Shown here: piece after piece, positions 1 to 6,770 of the stretch
How positions within the stretch are numbered: the first letter of the stretch is position 1
Layout of the letters: every line of letters starts with the position of its first letter
NCBI GenBank assembly: GCA_023441725.1
Contig: JAEZNV010000197.1
Coordinates: 1-14,963 of the forward strand
Length of the DNA stretch: 14,963 bases
Source: Actinomycetes bacterium
GTDB taxonomy: Bacteria; Actinomycetota; Coriobacteriia; Coriobacteriales; Coriobacteriaceae
Reading direction: 5' to 3'
Notes under the pieces: generated by a model
Told to the model about the DNA's origin: nothing
Database searches by the model: none
The model's input: the letters and a program-made list of their open reading frames with translations, nothing else
Program-made: the position numbers and the translations under genes

Positions 1-5
1 GCCAT
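1..5 (-). CDS. Possible start of a divergent gene, cut by window edge
   Basis: Reading the minus strand, an ATG at positions 5-3 follows a purine-rich AAGGAG (positions 15-10) with a 4-nt spacer. This looks like a ribosome binding site and start codon for a gene running leftwards out of the window. Only the start codon and part of the second codon are visible, so nothing can be said about the product. It would be divergent from the ModE-like regulator at 199-567, a common arrangement for a regulator and its target, but that link is inference. Confidence 0.4.
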
Positions 6-23
6 GTTTCTCCTTTTTCCATG

Positions 24-89
24 CGACCGGTCGGCTGCAGGCCTCGTAGGACCCAGCCCAACCTTGGGCGCCCAATACTGGGGAAGTAT
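24..89. promoter_or_regulatory. Cluster of palindromes in a divergent intergenic region
   Basis: Four short inverted repeats are packed in front of the regulator: CGACCGGTCG (24-33, perfect), CCCAA/TTGGG with a 2-nt centre (57-61/64-68), TTGGGCGCCCAA (64-75, perfect) and ATACT/AGTAT around GGGGA (75-79/85-89). They could be operators for the adjacent winged-helix regulator or an RNA structure in the leader of the possible gene on the other strand. I could not match them to a known riboswitch or ModE box. The palindromes are seen directly; the function is inference. Confidence 0.35.
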
Positions 90-105
90 CTTAACGCACT
101 TTGAC

Positions 106-114
106 TGCTACAAT
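106..114 (+). promoter_or_regulatory. Probable extended -10 promoter for the ModE-like regulator
   Basis: TGCTACAAT matches an extended -10 element (TGn plus TACAAT, 5 of 6 to the consensus). No good -35 lies at the usual distance, which fits an extended -10 promoter. Transcription would start near 121 and leave a 5' leader of about 75 nt before the start codon. Confidence 0.4.
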
Positions 115-198
115 GCATGATTTAAGAAGAGCACACGAGGGCTTGACGCAGGCTTTGCGTTTGCCCAGCAAACACTTTAGCGGGGAGACGTGGAGCGT

Positions 199-567
199 AT
201 GAAGTACAAGACGACGGCAAAGCTGGTCATTCAAGTGTGCGACAAGGATCTGCCGGGCGTGTTTGGTCACGGCTGCGTCTTGCTGCTGCAGGGTATTGCC
301 CGCGAGCACTCGCTGAACCGCGCCGCCAAGAGCATGGGCATGGCGTATTCCAAGGCCTGGCGCATCGTGAATGAGGCTGAAGGACAGCTGGGCTGCAAGC
401 TCATCGAGCGCGACGGAGCCCGCGGATCCACCCTCACCCCCGCCGGCGAGCGAGCCATAGCGGTTTACGAGGAGCTGCAGACCGACATAAACCAGGTCAT
501 AGCTGCCAAAGCCGACGCTCTCATCACCAGCATCAAAGAGCAGCCCATTTGGGACGGGGCCTTATAG
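199..567 (+). CDS. ModE/LysR-type winged-helix DNA-binding protein
   Basis: A small regulator of 122 residues made almost only of the winged helix-turn-helix seen at the N-terminus of the molybdate regulator ModE and of LysR-type proteins. The stretch LNRAAKSMGMAYSKAWRIVN is the helix-turn-helix, followed by the wing (KLIERDGARGSTLTPAGE) and a C-terminal dimerisation-type helix. There is no molybdate-binding TOBE/Mop domain, so if it senses molybdate it does so without the usual domain; it may sense something else. An in-frame GTG at 190 would add three residues. I prefer ATG 199, because GGGGAG (182-187) lies only 2 nt from the GTG but 11 nt from the ATG, and GTGGAG itself is a second purine run. 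It is the only plus-strand gene and is convergent with the PLP-fold gene. The family is clear; the target genes are unknown. Confidence 0.85.
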   Translation: MKYKTTAKLVIQVCDKDLPGVFGHGCVLLLQGIAREHSLNRAAKSMGMAYSKAWRIVNEAEGQLGCKLIERDGARGSTLTPAGERAIAVYEELQTDINQVIAAKADALITSIKEQPIWDGAL

Positions 568-583
568 CCACACAACCCCCTCT

Positions 584-658
584 CATAAGTTGCGGTGAAA
601 TAGGGACTGTTTATGCGGTTAAAGCCGTAAATCAATCCATATTTCACCGCAACTTATG
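584..658. repeat. 75-nt imperfect palindrome (REP/MITE-like element)
   Basis: Positions 584-602 and 640-658 are perfect 19-bp inverted repeats (CATAAGTTGCGGTGAAATA and its complement). The 37-nt interior also pairs: 604-609 with 633-638 (one mismatch), 610-613 with 628-631, and 616-619 with 624-627 around a TAAA loop. The whole element therefore folds as one long hairpin. It fills the space between two convergent genes. No T-tract follows on either strand, so it is not a standard intrinsic terminator, although it may still end or protect both transcripts. A dispersed non-autonomous repeat is the best guess; copy number cannot be seen from one window. Confidence 0.7.
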
Positions 659-676
659 GAGTCGAGGATGATTTAG

Positions 677-1669
677 CTAGTTGCGAAGGGCGTTGTCTAG
701 GGTGGCGGCCACGATCAGGGGGTTGTCAGTGCCGGCGAAGAGGCGGATGGTGCTCCTCTGCTTGCCGCGTGGGGCCGAAAGGCGCGTTGTTGCGCCGCCT
801 GCGGGCGATGTGCGAAACTCCCCAGGCAAAGCATCGAACAGCTCTCCCGCGCTACGCTCGATAAGGTCAAATTCAACTGCCGGGCCAAAGCCGTGCTCGA
901 GGATTCCCGTTGCAGCCGCATGGTCGGGATGCGAGCTCAGCCCGGGATAGCGCACGTTGCGCACCATTTCGTTGGCGGCCAAATACTCGGCCAATGCACG
1001 CGCGCGGTCGAAGTGTGCCTGCATGCGGGCGTCGAGCGAGGAAAGCCCGCGCTCCAGCACGTCGGCTTCCTCAGTAGAAAGGTCGAATGCCGACGCGCCG
1101 CACCCCTCAAGCAGGGCATGCGCGCACTCGGCAGCGGCATCCACACGATGGCGCTTGAGCTGCGAGCGCGCCACGGAGGCGGCTACGAGCTTGCGTGGAG
1201 CCTCACCGGCGCACACACGGTCGAGCGCTTCGAGCGACAGTACGGCACCCAAACGCAAAGGATCGCAGCCAAAGATGGAAGCCACCGTGTTGTCAACGAC
1301 GAGCAGCGCACGTGCCTCGCGAGCCGTGCGTCCCAGAGCACGAAGACCGGGCACACGCAGACCAAACCCGCCGATGGAGTTGACAAACCACCACAGGTGC
1401 GGCCCCTCGGCATCAAACGAGCCGGCAAAGCCCTCGGACGCGGCGGCAAACGCTGCGGCCGACGGCTCATCCACCATAGCCACATCGCAGGCATCAAAGC
1501 CGCTCGCAAACGCTTCGGTAAAGTCATCCGCAAAGGCCACCAGGCGGTCACCGGGACGCACGATTCCCAGCAGCGACAGCGCTGCCGGAACATGCGGAGC
1601 CGCAACAAGACGCGCCTCACGCGCGCTGGCCCTCAAAGCCCAGGCATCTTCTAGCTGCTGTACGCCCAT
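677..1669 (-). CDS. Degenerate Cys/Met-metabolism (trans-sulfuration) PLP-fold protein
   Basis: The 330-residue product aligns with the cystathionine gamma-synthase/beta-lyase family. It keeps LLVVDNT (122-128, with D126 at the position that contacts the PLP ring nitrogen), DPLRLGA (136-142), VRYPGLSSHPDH (239-250) and the C-terminal pattern STIRLFAG followed by a LDNAL helix. An ungapped alignment from DNT puts R151 (ALDRV) where the family has the catalytic lysine (HSxTKY), and the phosphate-binding SGMAA loop reads PHVPAA (25-30). It is therefore probably catalytically dead in the normal sense, acting as a pseudoenzyme, a binding protein or a diverged enzyme. The start is ATG 1669 with AAGGGA 9 nt upstream; extending to 1729 would run the coding region through a terminator hairpin. 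The reading frame is intact, which argues against a recent pseudogene. The gene lies downstream of the sucrose module but behind its terminator. Confidence 0.75.
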   Translation of the reverse strand: MGVQQLEDAWALRASAREARLVAAPHVPAALSLLGIVRPGDRLVAFADDFTEAFASGFDACDVAMVDEPSAAAFAAASEGFAGSFDAEGPHLWWFVNSIGGFGLRVPGLRALGRTAREARALLVVDNTVASIFGCDPLRLGAVLSLEALDRVCAGEAPRKLVAASVARSQLKRHRVDAAAECAHALLEGCGASAFDLSTEEADVLERGLSSLDARMQAHFDRARALAEYLAANEMVRNVRYPGLSSHPDHAAATGILEHGFGPAVEFDLIERSAGELFDALPGEFRTSPAGGATTRLSAPRGKQRSTIRLFAGTDNPLIVAATLDNALRN

Positions 1670-1684
1670 ACGGCACCGTCCCTT

Positions 1685-1726
1685 CAAAACAAAAACCCAC
1701 GATGCGGATGTTTCCCGCATCGTGGG
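1685..1726 (-). terminator. Intrinsic terminator of the sucrose operon
   Basis: On the minus strand a perfect 12-bp stem (1726-1715 with 1707-1696; GC-rich CCCACGATGCGG arms) and a 7-nt loop are followed at once by TTTTTGTTTT (1695-1686). It lies about 40 nt after the stop codon of the GH32 gene and ends that transcript. It also shows that the in-frame extension of the next gene back to 1729 is not coding. Confidence 0.92.
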
Positions 1727-1764
1727 CAACGGCTGCAGTATAGCGCCGATATGCGACGAATCGC

Positions 1765-3294
1765 CTAGATGTTGAGCGCGTGGTAGGTCACGTTCGCACC
1801 CGGAGCGTCAACGGACGCACCATAGGTCTCAGGATAGATGCGCGTCGAAAACACGAGCGCGCCATCATTCACAAACACCTCGACCGACGAGACATCGCCA
1901 ACAATGCGCACGTTACGAACCTCGTCGACGGGCTCCCAGCGCACGGTACGACCGCTGTCGGCGGAAGCGCGACCCCCATCGGTAAATCGCATCTCAAAGC
2001 GCGAAGGCAGTTCGCCCTCGGCGAGCATAAACGCCAGCTTCAGCTCGCCATCAACGATCGCGGTAAACGCGCCGCCGACACCGTCGACAACAACGTCAAA
2101 GCAGGTATCGTCGGCAACCTCCAACGAGCCCTCCCCCACACGCACCGAGGCATAATGGTGCTCAATCTCGCGCGCCGGCTGCTGCAGCACCACGCCGCCG
2201 GCACCGGCTGTAAGCTCACGCGGCACTGTCATGCAGTGCTGCCAGCCACACGCCACGGTGGGGTCGTTACCATAGGTCGGCTCATCGGGCATGCCCATCC
2301 AGCCGATCAGAATGTGGCGACCATCCTCGGACGCAAACTCCTGCGGAGCATAGAAGTCAAAACCGGCGTCCCACAGGCGGAACTCGCCCAGCTCATAAGC
2401 GTCATTGCCACCCGTAATGTCGCCCGTTACAGGCATGTAGCCCGCGGCGTATACGTTGCCACGGTCCCAACGACCGCCCTCAAGGCCCTGGGGCGAGAAC
2501 GACAAAAATGCAGCGGTATTGCCATTCGCATCGAGCTCGATATAGCCGGGGCATTCCCACATAAATCCAAAGCGATCGGGCGTAGACACGCGGCTCTCGA
2601 GCTCCCAGCTCAGCATATCGGCCGAGCCATACACCAGGATCTCGCCCACATCGCGTCCGGCACCCTCGCCATGCATGGCGCAAAAACGGCTCTCGACGTG
2701 CGGCCCGTCAACTCGACGACGCGCACCCAGCACCATGTGATAACGCCCGTCCGCGTCACGCCACACCTTGGGGTCGCGCACGTGACAGGTCAAATCCTCG
2801 GGATAAACCTCGGAAGCCAGCACCACGCGCTTTTGGCTAAACGTCTGTCCATCGGCGCTCTCGACATACACGGTATCGGCGCGACGGCCGGAGTTGACAT
2901 AGTCAAAGACGCCGTCCGCATCGGGGAGCTTAACGTTGCCGGTATAGAGCACGCGAATGCGACCGTCCTCGGCAAGCGCGGAGCCCGAATACACGCCATG
3001 GCAGTCGAACGGCTCATCGGGCAGCAGCGGCGCGCCAACATACTCCCAGTTCATAAGGTCGCGGCTCGTGGCATGCCCCCACATCTTGACGCCGCCGTTT
3101 ACATCAAACGGGGCGTACTGGAAGTACGCGTGAAACACGCCATCGGCCTGGCAAAGACCGTTGGGGTCGTTGAGCCAGCCCGCCGGCGGCATAATATGAA
3201 AGCGCTGGCCATACGCGCCATGACCGCACTCAGAGGCGGCGGCGTCAACAGCGGCGACCAGCTTTGCAAGGTCGCGACCAAGTGCATTAGACAT
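1765..3294 (-). CDS. scrB: GH32 sucrose-6-phosphate hydrolase (invertase family)
   Basis: A 509-residue cytoplasmic glycoside hydrolase family 32 enzyme that would split sucrose-6-phosphate into glucose-6-phosphate and fructose. All three catalytic signatures are present: WLNDPNG (40-46, nucleophile D43), RDP (173-175, transition-state stabiliser D174) and ECPG (247-250, acid/base E247). The five-bladed propeller ends around FYAPQ and LIGWMG, and a C-terminal beta-sandwich with VEVFVNDG and RIYPE follows. There is no signal peptide, as expected for an enzyme acting on PTS-imported sugar. The start ATG 3294 has AGGA about 8 nt upstream. It follows the EIIBC gene by about 100 nt in the same direction and ends before a strong terminator. 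A fructan-hydrolysing role is possible from sequence alone, but the neighbouring sucrose-type PTS favours sucrose-6-phosphate. Confidence 0.93.
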   Translation of the reverse strand: MSNALGRDLAKLVAAVDAAASECGHGAYGQRFHIMPPAGWLNDPNGLCQADGVFHAYFQYAPFDVNGGVKMWGHATSRDLMNWEYVGAPLLPDEPFDCHGVYSGSALAEDGRIRVLYTGNVKLPDADGVFDYVNSGRRADTVYVESADGQTFSQKRVVLASEVYPEDLTCHVRDPKVWRDADGRYHMVLGARRRVDGPHVESRFCAMHGEGAGRDVGEILVYGSADMLSWELESRVSTPDRFGFMWECPGYIELDANGNTAAFLSFSPQGLEGGRWDRGNVYAAGYMPVTGDITGGNDAYELGEFRLWDAGFDFYAPQEFASEDGRHILIGWMGMPDEPTYGNDPTVACGWQHCMTVPRELTAGAGGVVLQQPAREIEHHYASVRVGEGSLEVADDTCFDVVVDGVGGAFTAIVDGELKLAFMLAEGELPSRFEMRFTDGGRASADSGRTVRWEPVDEVRNVRIVGDVSSVEVFVNDGALVFSTRIYPETYGASVDAPGANVTYHALNI

Positions 3295-3324
3295 ATCAAA
3301 GTCCTAACGGATCGAAAGTTACAA

Positions 3325-3380
3325 GGCGCCAGAGATCGGCGCCAAATACGGGAAACACCCGCGGGCATACAGCCCGCGGG
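3325..3380 (-). promoter_or_regulatory. Two hairpins between the PTS and GH32 genes
   Basis: Two perfect stems lie in the roughly 100-nt gap within the sucrose operon: CCCGCGGGC/GCCCGCGGG with a 5-nt loop (3358-3366/3372-3380) and GGCGCC/GGCGCC with a 7-nt loop (3325-3330/3338-3343). On the minus strand the first is followed only by TGTTTCCCG, a weak T-run. It may be a leaky terminator, an RNA-processing site or a 3' stabiliser that sets the ratio of transporter to hydrolase. The structures are seen; the role is inference. Confidence 0.5.
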
Positions 3381-3400
3381 CGCCCCTCAATCAAAAGCTC

Positions 3401-4801
3401 TTAGGCCTGCTCGGAAGTCTTGGGCTCGTCCTTGTACAGGACGAACGAGACGGCAAAGGAAACCAGCGCGGCGACCGCAAACATGATCGCGTACTGCACG
3501 GGCTGGGCCAGGCACAGCAGGATACCGAAGATGCCGGTAACGCCGGTGCCAGAAGCGGCAAGCGAAGTGAGCGCGCAGACCAGGGCACCGCAACCGCCGC
3601 CGATGCAGCCGGCGATGAAGGGCTTAAAGAAGCGCAGGTTCACACCAAAGATGGCAGGCTCGGTAATGCCCATGAAGGCGGACAGGGCCGAAGGAAGCGC
3701 CAGACCCTTGATCTTGGCATCGCGGGTCTTAAAGGCAACGGCGAGCGCGGCACCACCCTGGGCGATGTTGGCAGCGCTGGCGATGGGCAGCCAATAGGTC
3801 ACACCGTACTGAGCGAGCTGGCCCAGATCGATGGCGGTGTACATCTGGTGGATACCGGTAACGACCGTGGGGGCATAGAACAGGCCGACGATAAAGGAAC
3901 CGATGCCAAAGGGCAGGGTGAGCAGGGCCTGAATCAGACCGAGAATGGCGTTCTCGGCCCACACGAAGATGGGGCCGACGGCAACGAGGGTCACGAGCAC
4001 GGTCACGAACACCGAGACGAGCGGGGTCACAAAGAGGTCGAACATCTCGGGAACGATCTTGTGCAGGCGCTTCTCGAGGAAGGCCAGAATAGCGCAGGCG
4101 ATGACGATGGGGATAACGTGGCCTTGATAACCGACCCACTCAAAGCTGTACACACCGGGGATGACGTTGACCATGGTCTGCACGCCCTCGGAGGCAACCG
4201 TGTAGGCGCTCTGTAGCGAGGAGTTGATGAACGCACCGCCGACAACGGCGCCCAGATACGGGTTGGCGCCAAAGGCCTTAGCGGCGGAGTAACCGATCAG
4301 GATCTGCAGAATGCCAAAGGACGTGCCCGAGACCAGGTCGGCAATCTTGTAGATAAAGTTATTGGTGTCGAGCGCGATAAAGCCGTTGGAGGCCATAAAG
4401 TTGAGGGCGCTCATAATGCCCAGCAGCAGACCCGAGGCCACGATGGCAGGGATGATGGGGACAAAGACGTCGCCGAGCACCTTAATGGCGCGCATAAAGA
4501 TGTTCTGCTGCTGCGCCGCGGCCTCCTTGACCTCGGCCTTGGTGGCAGCCTCGACGCCACTGAGCGCGATGAACTCCTCGTAGACCTTATTGACGGTGCC
4601 AGTGCCAAAAATAATCTGGAGCTGGCCCTGGGCTTCAAAGACGCCCTTAGCGCCGTCGATATTCTCGAGGGCCTCCTTGTCAACCTTCGCGTTATCGGCA
4701 ATCACCAGGCGCAGACGCGTGGCGCAGTGTGCGGCCGAAACAACGTTGCCGGCGCCACCGATGTTGTCGAGCACCTCTTGGGCTGATTTGCGGTAGTCCA
4801 T
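3401..4801 (-). CDS. scrA: Sucrose-type PTS transporter, EIIBC component
   Basis: A 466-residue phosphotransferase permease that would import sucrose and phosphorylate it. The EIIB domain (about 1-85) carries the phosphorylation cysteine C26 in AAHCATRLRL. The EIIC domain (about 105-455) has around ten hydrophobic segments, the GIHQMY segment (316-321) and the sugar-site motif GITEPAIFGVN (378-388). There is no EIIA domain, so it must take phosphate from an EIIA encoded elsewhere. ATG 4801 is chosen because it begins the conserved EIIB start (MDYRKSAQEVL) and has AAAGGGAAG just upstream; an in-frame ATG at 4834 adds 11 residues that do not look like the family. Two LacI-type operators lie 57-96 nt upstream. 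Sucrose is favoured over trehalose or another glucoside by the GH32 partner. Confidence 0.9.
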   Translation of the reverse strand: MDYRKSAQEVLDNIGGAGNVVSAAHCATRLRLVIADNAKVDKEALENIDGAKGVFEAQGQLQIIFGTGTVNKVYEEFIALSGVEAATKAEVKEAAAQQQNIFMRAIKVLGDVFVPIIPAIVASGLLLGIMSALNFMASNGFIALDTNNFIYKIADLVSGTSFGILQILIGYSAAKAFGANPYLGAVVGGAFINSSLQSAYTVASEGVQTMVNVIPGVYSFEWVGYQGHVIPIVIACAILAFLEKRLHKIVPEMFDLFVTPLVSVFVTVLVTLVAVGPIFVWAENAILGLIQALLTLPFGIGSFIVGLFYAPTVVTGIHQMYTAIDLGQLAQYGVTYWLPIASAANIAQGGAALAVAFKTRDAKIKGLALPSALSAFMGITEPAIFGVNLRFFKPFIAGCIGGGCGALVCALTSLAASGTGVTGIFGILLCLAQPVQYAIMFAVAALVSFAVSFVLYKDEPKTSEQA

Positions 4802-4857
4802 GACTTCCCTTTCCTCCAACGGGTGCATGCGCACCCGACTACCTTTGACACTTACAC

Positions 4858-4871
4858 TGTAATCGTTTTCA
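4858..4871 (-). promoter_or_regulatory. LacI-family operator, proximal copy
   Basis: On the minus strand the site reads TGAAAACGATTACA, an imperfect palindrome around the central CG typical of LacI/GalR-family operators. It is identical to the distal copy and lies 57 nt before the EIIBC start codon. The LacI-type regulator encoded next door is the obvious ligand. Confidence 0.8.
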
Positions 4872-4883
4872 GTTTCATATGTC

Positions 4884-4897
4884 TGTAATCGTTTTCA
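4884..4897 (-). promoter_or_regulatory. LacI-family operator, distal copy
   Basis: A second identical TGAAAACGATTACA, exactly 26 bp from the first in the same orientation, or about two and a half helical turns. A TTCACC/TACAGA pair with 16-nt spacing overlaps it on the minus strand and might be the promoter, but the match is weak, so I do not assign -35 and -10 elements. Confidence 0.8.
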
Positions 4898-4985
4898 TAG
4901 TAGGGTGAACGGTAGGAAAGAGCCGGCGAATGGTAGTTTTACCGCAAAAACAGGGGCCTCAAAGGCAGGCAGACATGCCCAAAGC

Positions 4986-5966
4986 CTAGACATTCATAAG
5001 TTGATGGCCGAGTTTGAGCGTCTTGAGACCGCTCTCCCCCTCCACGCCATCGAGCGTGTTGAGCAACATATTGGTCGCCTCGACGCCACTGGTCAGGTAG
5101 CCATAATGCACGGTGGGAATGCCGCCCGTCAGCGCGCGCAAAAACGCGTTGTCGCCAAAACCGCTCACGCGGTGTATACCCTCGCCCATGCCGCGAACCT
5201 CATCGATGGCACGCAGCGCGCCCGCCGCCATGGTGTCGGTCGCGCACGCGATAAACGAAACATCGGGGTCGACGGAAAGCAGTTCACGCGCCGCACCATA
5301 GCCCGAGTCGAGCGTAAACGAGCCCAGGCGAATTAAGGCGGCATCGAGCGGGTTGCCCGCGGCGCGCAATCCGGCCTCAAAACCGCGACGGCGGTCATAA
5401 CCAGCCGCGCGGTCTTCTTCAGTAACTCCAATGTAGGCGATCTTGCCATCTACCCGACCCGCGAGCGCCTGGCCCAGCTCAAAGGCAGCCTCGTAATCGT
5501 CATGGTAGACGCAAGCCGCGCCCTCAACATTCTGACCGATCAGCACGATGGGCACGCGGCACGATTCAATCGCCCGACGGTGCTCGTCGGTAATCATGGT
5601 TGCTACCAGCACAATGCCATCGACCGGGTGGTTTTGGAATAAATCGAGGTATTCGAGCTCGCGATCGGGGGCATTGTCGGTATTGGCAAGCAACATCTGG
5701 TAGCCACGACGACCGAGCACCTGGCCGATGCCGGCGGTAATGCGGCTCACGGATTCCGAGTTGATCTTGGGCACGATGACGCCGATGAGCTTGGTAGAGC
5801 CGGTGCGCAGCGCGCGAGCCTGGCTGGACCGCACGTATCCGGTCAGCTCAATCGCCTGCTTAATGCGCTCGGCCTTGTCCGCCGAGATATATCCACCGTT
5901 GAGGTAGCGCGAGACGGCGGCGCTCGAAACGCCCGCCAGCTCGGCCACATCTTTCATCTTTACCAC
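4986..5966 (-). CDS. LacI-family repressor of the sucrose operon (ScrR-like)
   Basis: A LacI/GalR transcription factor of about 326 residues. The helix-turn-helix is at 4-25 (MKDVAELAGVSSAAVSRYLN), a hinge helix around ARAL lies near 50-54, and the periplasmic-binding-protein-like effector domain starts at KLIGVIVPKINSE. The start is uncertain by a few residues. GTG 5966 has AGGGG 5 nt upstream and gives MVKMKDVAEL, while ATG 5957 begins directly at MKDVAEL but has a poorer ribosome site. It is encoded upstream of, and in the same direction as, the EIIBC gene, and the two operators fall in the gap between them, so it most likely represses the transporter and hydrolase until sugar is present. 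The inducer is inferred from context. No copy of the operator is seen at its own start. Confidence 0.88.
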   Translation of the reverse strand: MVKMKDVAELAGVSSAAVSRYLNGGYISADKAERIKQAIELTGYVRSSQARALRTGSTKLIGVIVPKINSESVSRITAGIGQVLGRRGYQMLLANTDNAPDRELEYLDLFQNHPVDGIVLVATMITDEHRRAIESCRVPIVLIGQNVEGAACVYHDDYEAAFELGQALAGRVDGKIAYIGVTEEDRAAGYDRRRGFEAGLRAAGNPLDAALIRLGSFTLDSGYGAARELLSVDPDVSFIACATDTMAAGALRAIDEVRGMGEGIHRVSGFGDNAFLRALTGGIPTVHYGYLTSGVEATNMLLNTLDGVEGESGLKTLKLGHQLMNV

Positions 5967-6071
5967 GAGCACCCCTGACAACGAATTCACAAGCACCATG
6001 ATAGCTGCCTTGCCAGCAAATTGAGTAAATAGAATTCCTGGTCGAGCAGATGCCCGCGCAGCGTCGAGCGG

Positions 6072-6095
6072 TCCGGCGTTTGTTAAAACGCCGGA
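6072..6095 (-). other. Hairpin at the 3' end of the exopolysaccharide operon
   Basis: TCCGGCGTTT (6072-6081) and AAACGCCGGA (6086-6095) form a perfect 10-bp stem with a 4-nt loop, 6 nt after the stop codon of the DUF4956 gene. On the minus strand it is followed by CCGCTCGACG, not by a T-run. It is well placed to mark the end of the operon transcript, either as a 3' stabiliser or as a terminator that works without a U-tract, but it is not a canonical intrinsic terminator. Confidence 0.55.
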
Positions 6096-6101
6096 ACATA
6101 G

Positions 6102-6767
6102 TTACCCGTGGTATTCGCCGTTGTACTGGATTAACGTCAAGTCTTCCACGCCGTCAAGCGCGCGAATGGCGTCGGCATAGGGCATGTCAACGCCGTCCGA
6201 GAACACCTCGACGGCCATCTCGACCTTGTCGCCGCGCATGGTCTTAGACTTGACGGTAAACTTGGTGCGCCCAAATGCACGCACGATATCATCACCGGTA
6301 GTCTGGCCCGTGTAGTGGATGACCATCATGTACACGCGCGCCTTGTCCTGGTGGCTCGCAAAGCCGGCGATCATCGCAACGATCACCACCGCCGTAAGCC
6401 CCACGAGCGCATACATGCCGGCGCCTGCCGTAATGCCCGTGGTAATGGCCCAAAACAGATACAACAGGTCGAGCGGATCCTTGACCGCCGTACGATAACG
6501 AACGATGGACAGAGCACCGACCATGCCGAGCGAGATAACCACGTTCGTCGAGATCGCGAGCGTGACCATGCAGGTGAGCACGCACATGCCCACGAGCGTC
6601 ACAGCAAAGCTGCGCGAGTACACCACGCCGGTAAAGAAGCGCTTGTACACGCAATAGATCAGGATGCCCATGGCGAGCGCCACGAGCAGCGACAGACCGA
6701 TCTTGGCAGGGTCGACCTGGCCAAACGCCTCCAAGACGGAATTCTTAAAAAAGTCCCTGGTGCTCAT
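6102..6767 (-). CDS. DUF4956 integral membrane protein
   Basis: A 221-residue membrane protein of the DUF4956 family, whose biochemical function is not known to me. Hydrophobic segments fall at about 23-41, 53-72, 76-89 and 102-136. The family's conserved core is SLGMVGALSIVRYRTAVKDP (79-98), in which charged residues follow a glycine-rich hydrophobic run. The last 80 residues form a soluble alpha/beta domain that looks ferredoxin-like. The gene starts 3 nt after the stop of the VTC-domain gene, with AGGGGA about 10 nt upstream lying inside the previous coding region. DUF4956 genes are regularly found beside VTC-domain genes, so a role in moving or anchoring polyphosphate at the membrane is a reasonable inference, but unproven. 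It is the last gene of the operon. Confidence 0.88.
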   Translation of the reverse strand: MSTRDFFKNSVLEAFGQVDPAKIGLSLLVALAMGILIYCVYKRFFTGVVYSRSFAVTLVGMCVLTCMVTLAISTNVVISLGMVGALSIVRYRTAVKDPLDLLYLFWAITTGITAGAGMYALVGLTAVVIVAMIAGFASHQDKARVYMMVIHYTGQTTGDDIVRAFGRTKFTVKSKTMRGDKVEMAVEVFSDGVDMPYADAIRALDGVEDLTLIQYNGEYHG

Positions 6768-6770
6768 GGT

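Noticed and set aside
1670..1729. Twenty-residue N-terminal extension of the PLP-fold protein
   Set aside because: This stretch is occupied by the T-tract and hairpin of an intrinsic terminator, and a better start with a ribosome site lies at 1669.
893..1775. Overlapping plus-strand frames opposite the PLP-fold gene
   Set aside because: They are low-complexity Arg/Ala/Ser-rich translations in other frames of a gene with recognisable family motifs.
1780..3486. Long plus-strand open frame of 568 codons opposite the GH32 gene
   Set aside because: It is antisense to a gene with all GH32 catalytic motifs, its translation shows no recognisable domain, and long antisense frames are expected in GC-rich coding DNA.
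4845..4850. TTGACA on the plus strand as a -35 element
   Set aside because: No -10 lies 16-18 nt downstream on the plus strand, and no plus-strand gene follows.
4900..4985. Terminator between the repressor gene and the sucrose transporter
   Set aside because: The minus strand offers only small stems (GCCT/AGGC) before CCCTGTTTTTG; stem and spacing are too poor to call a terminator.
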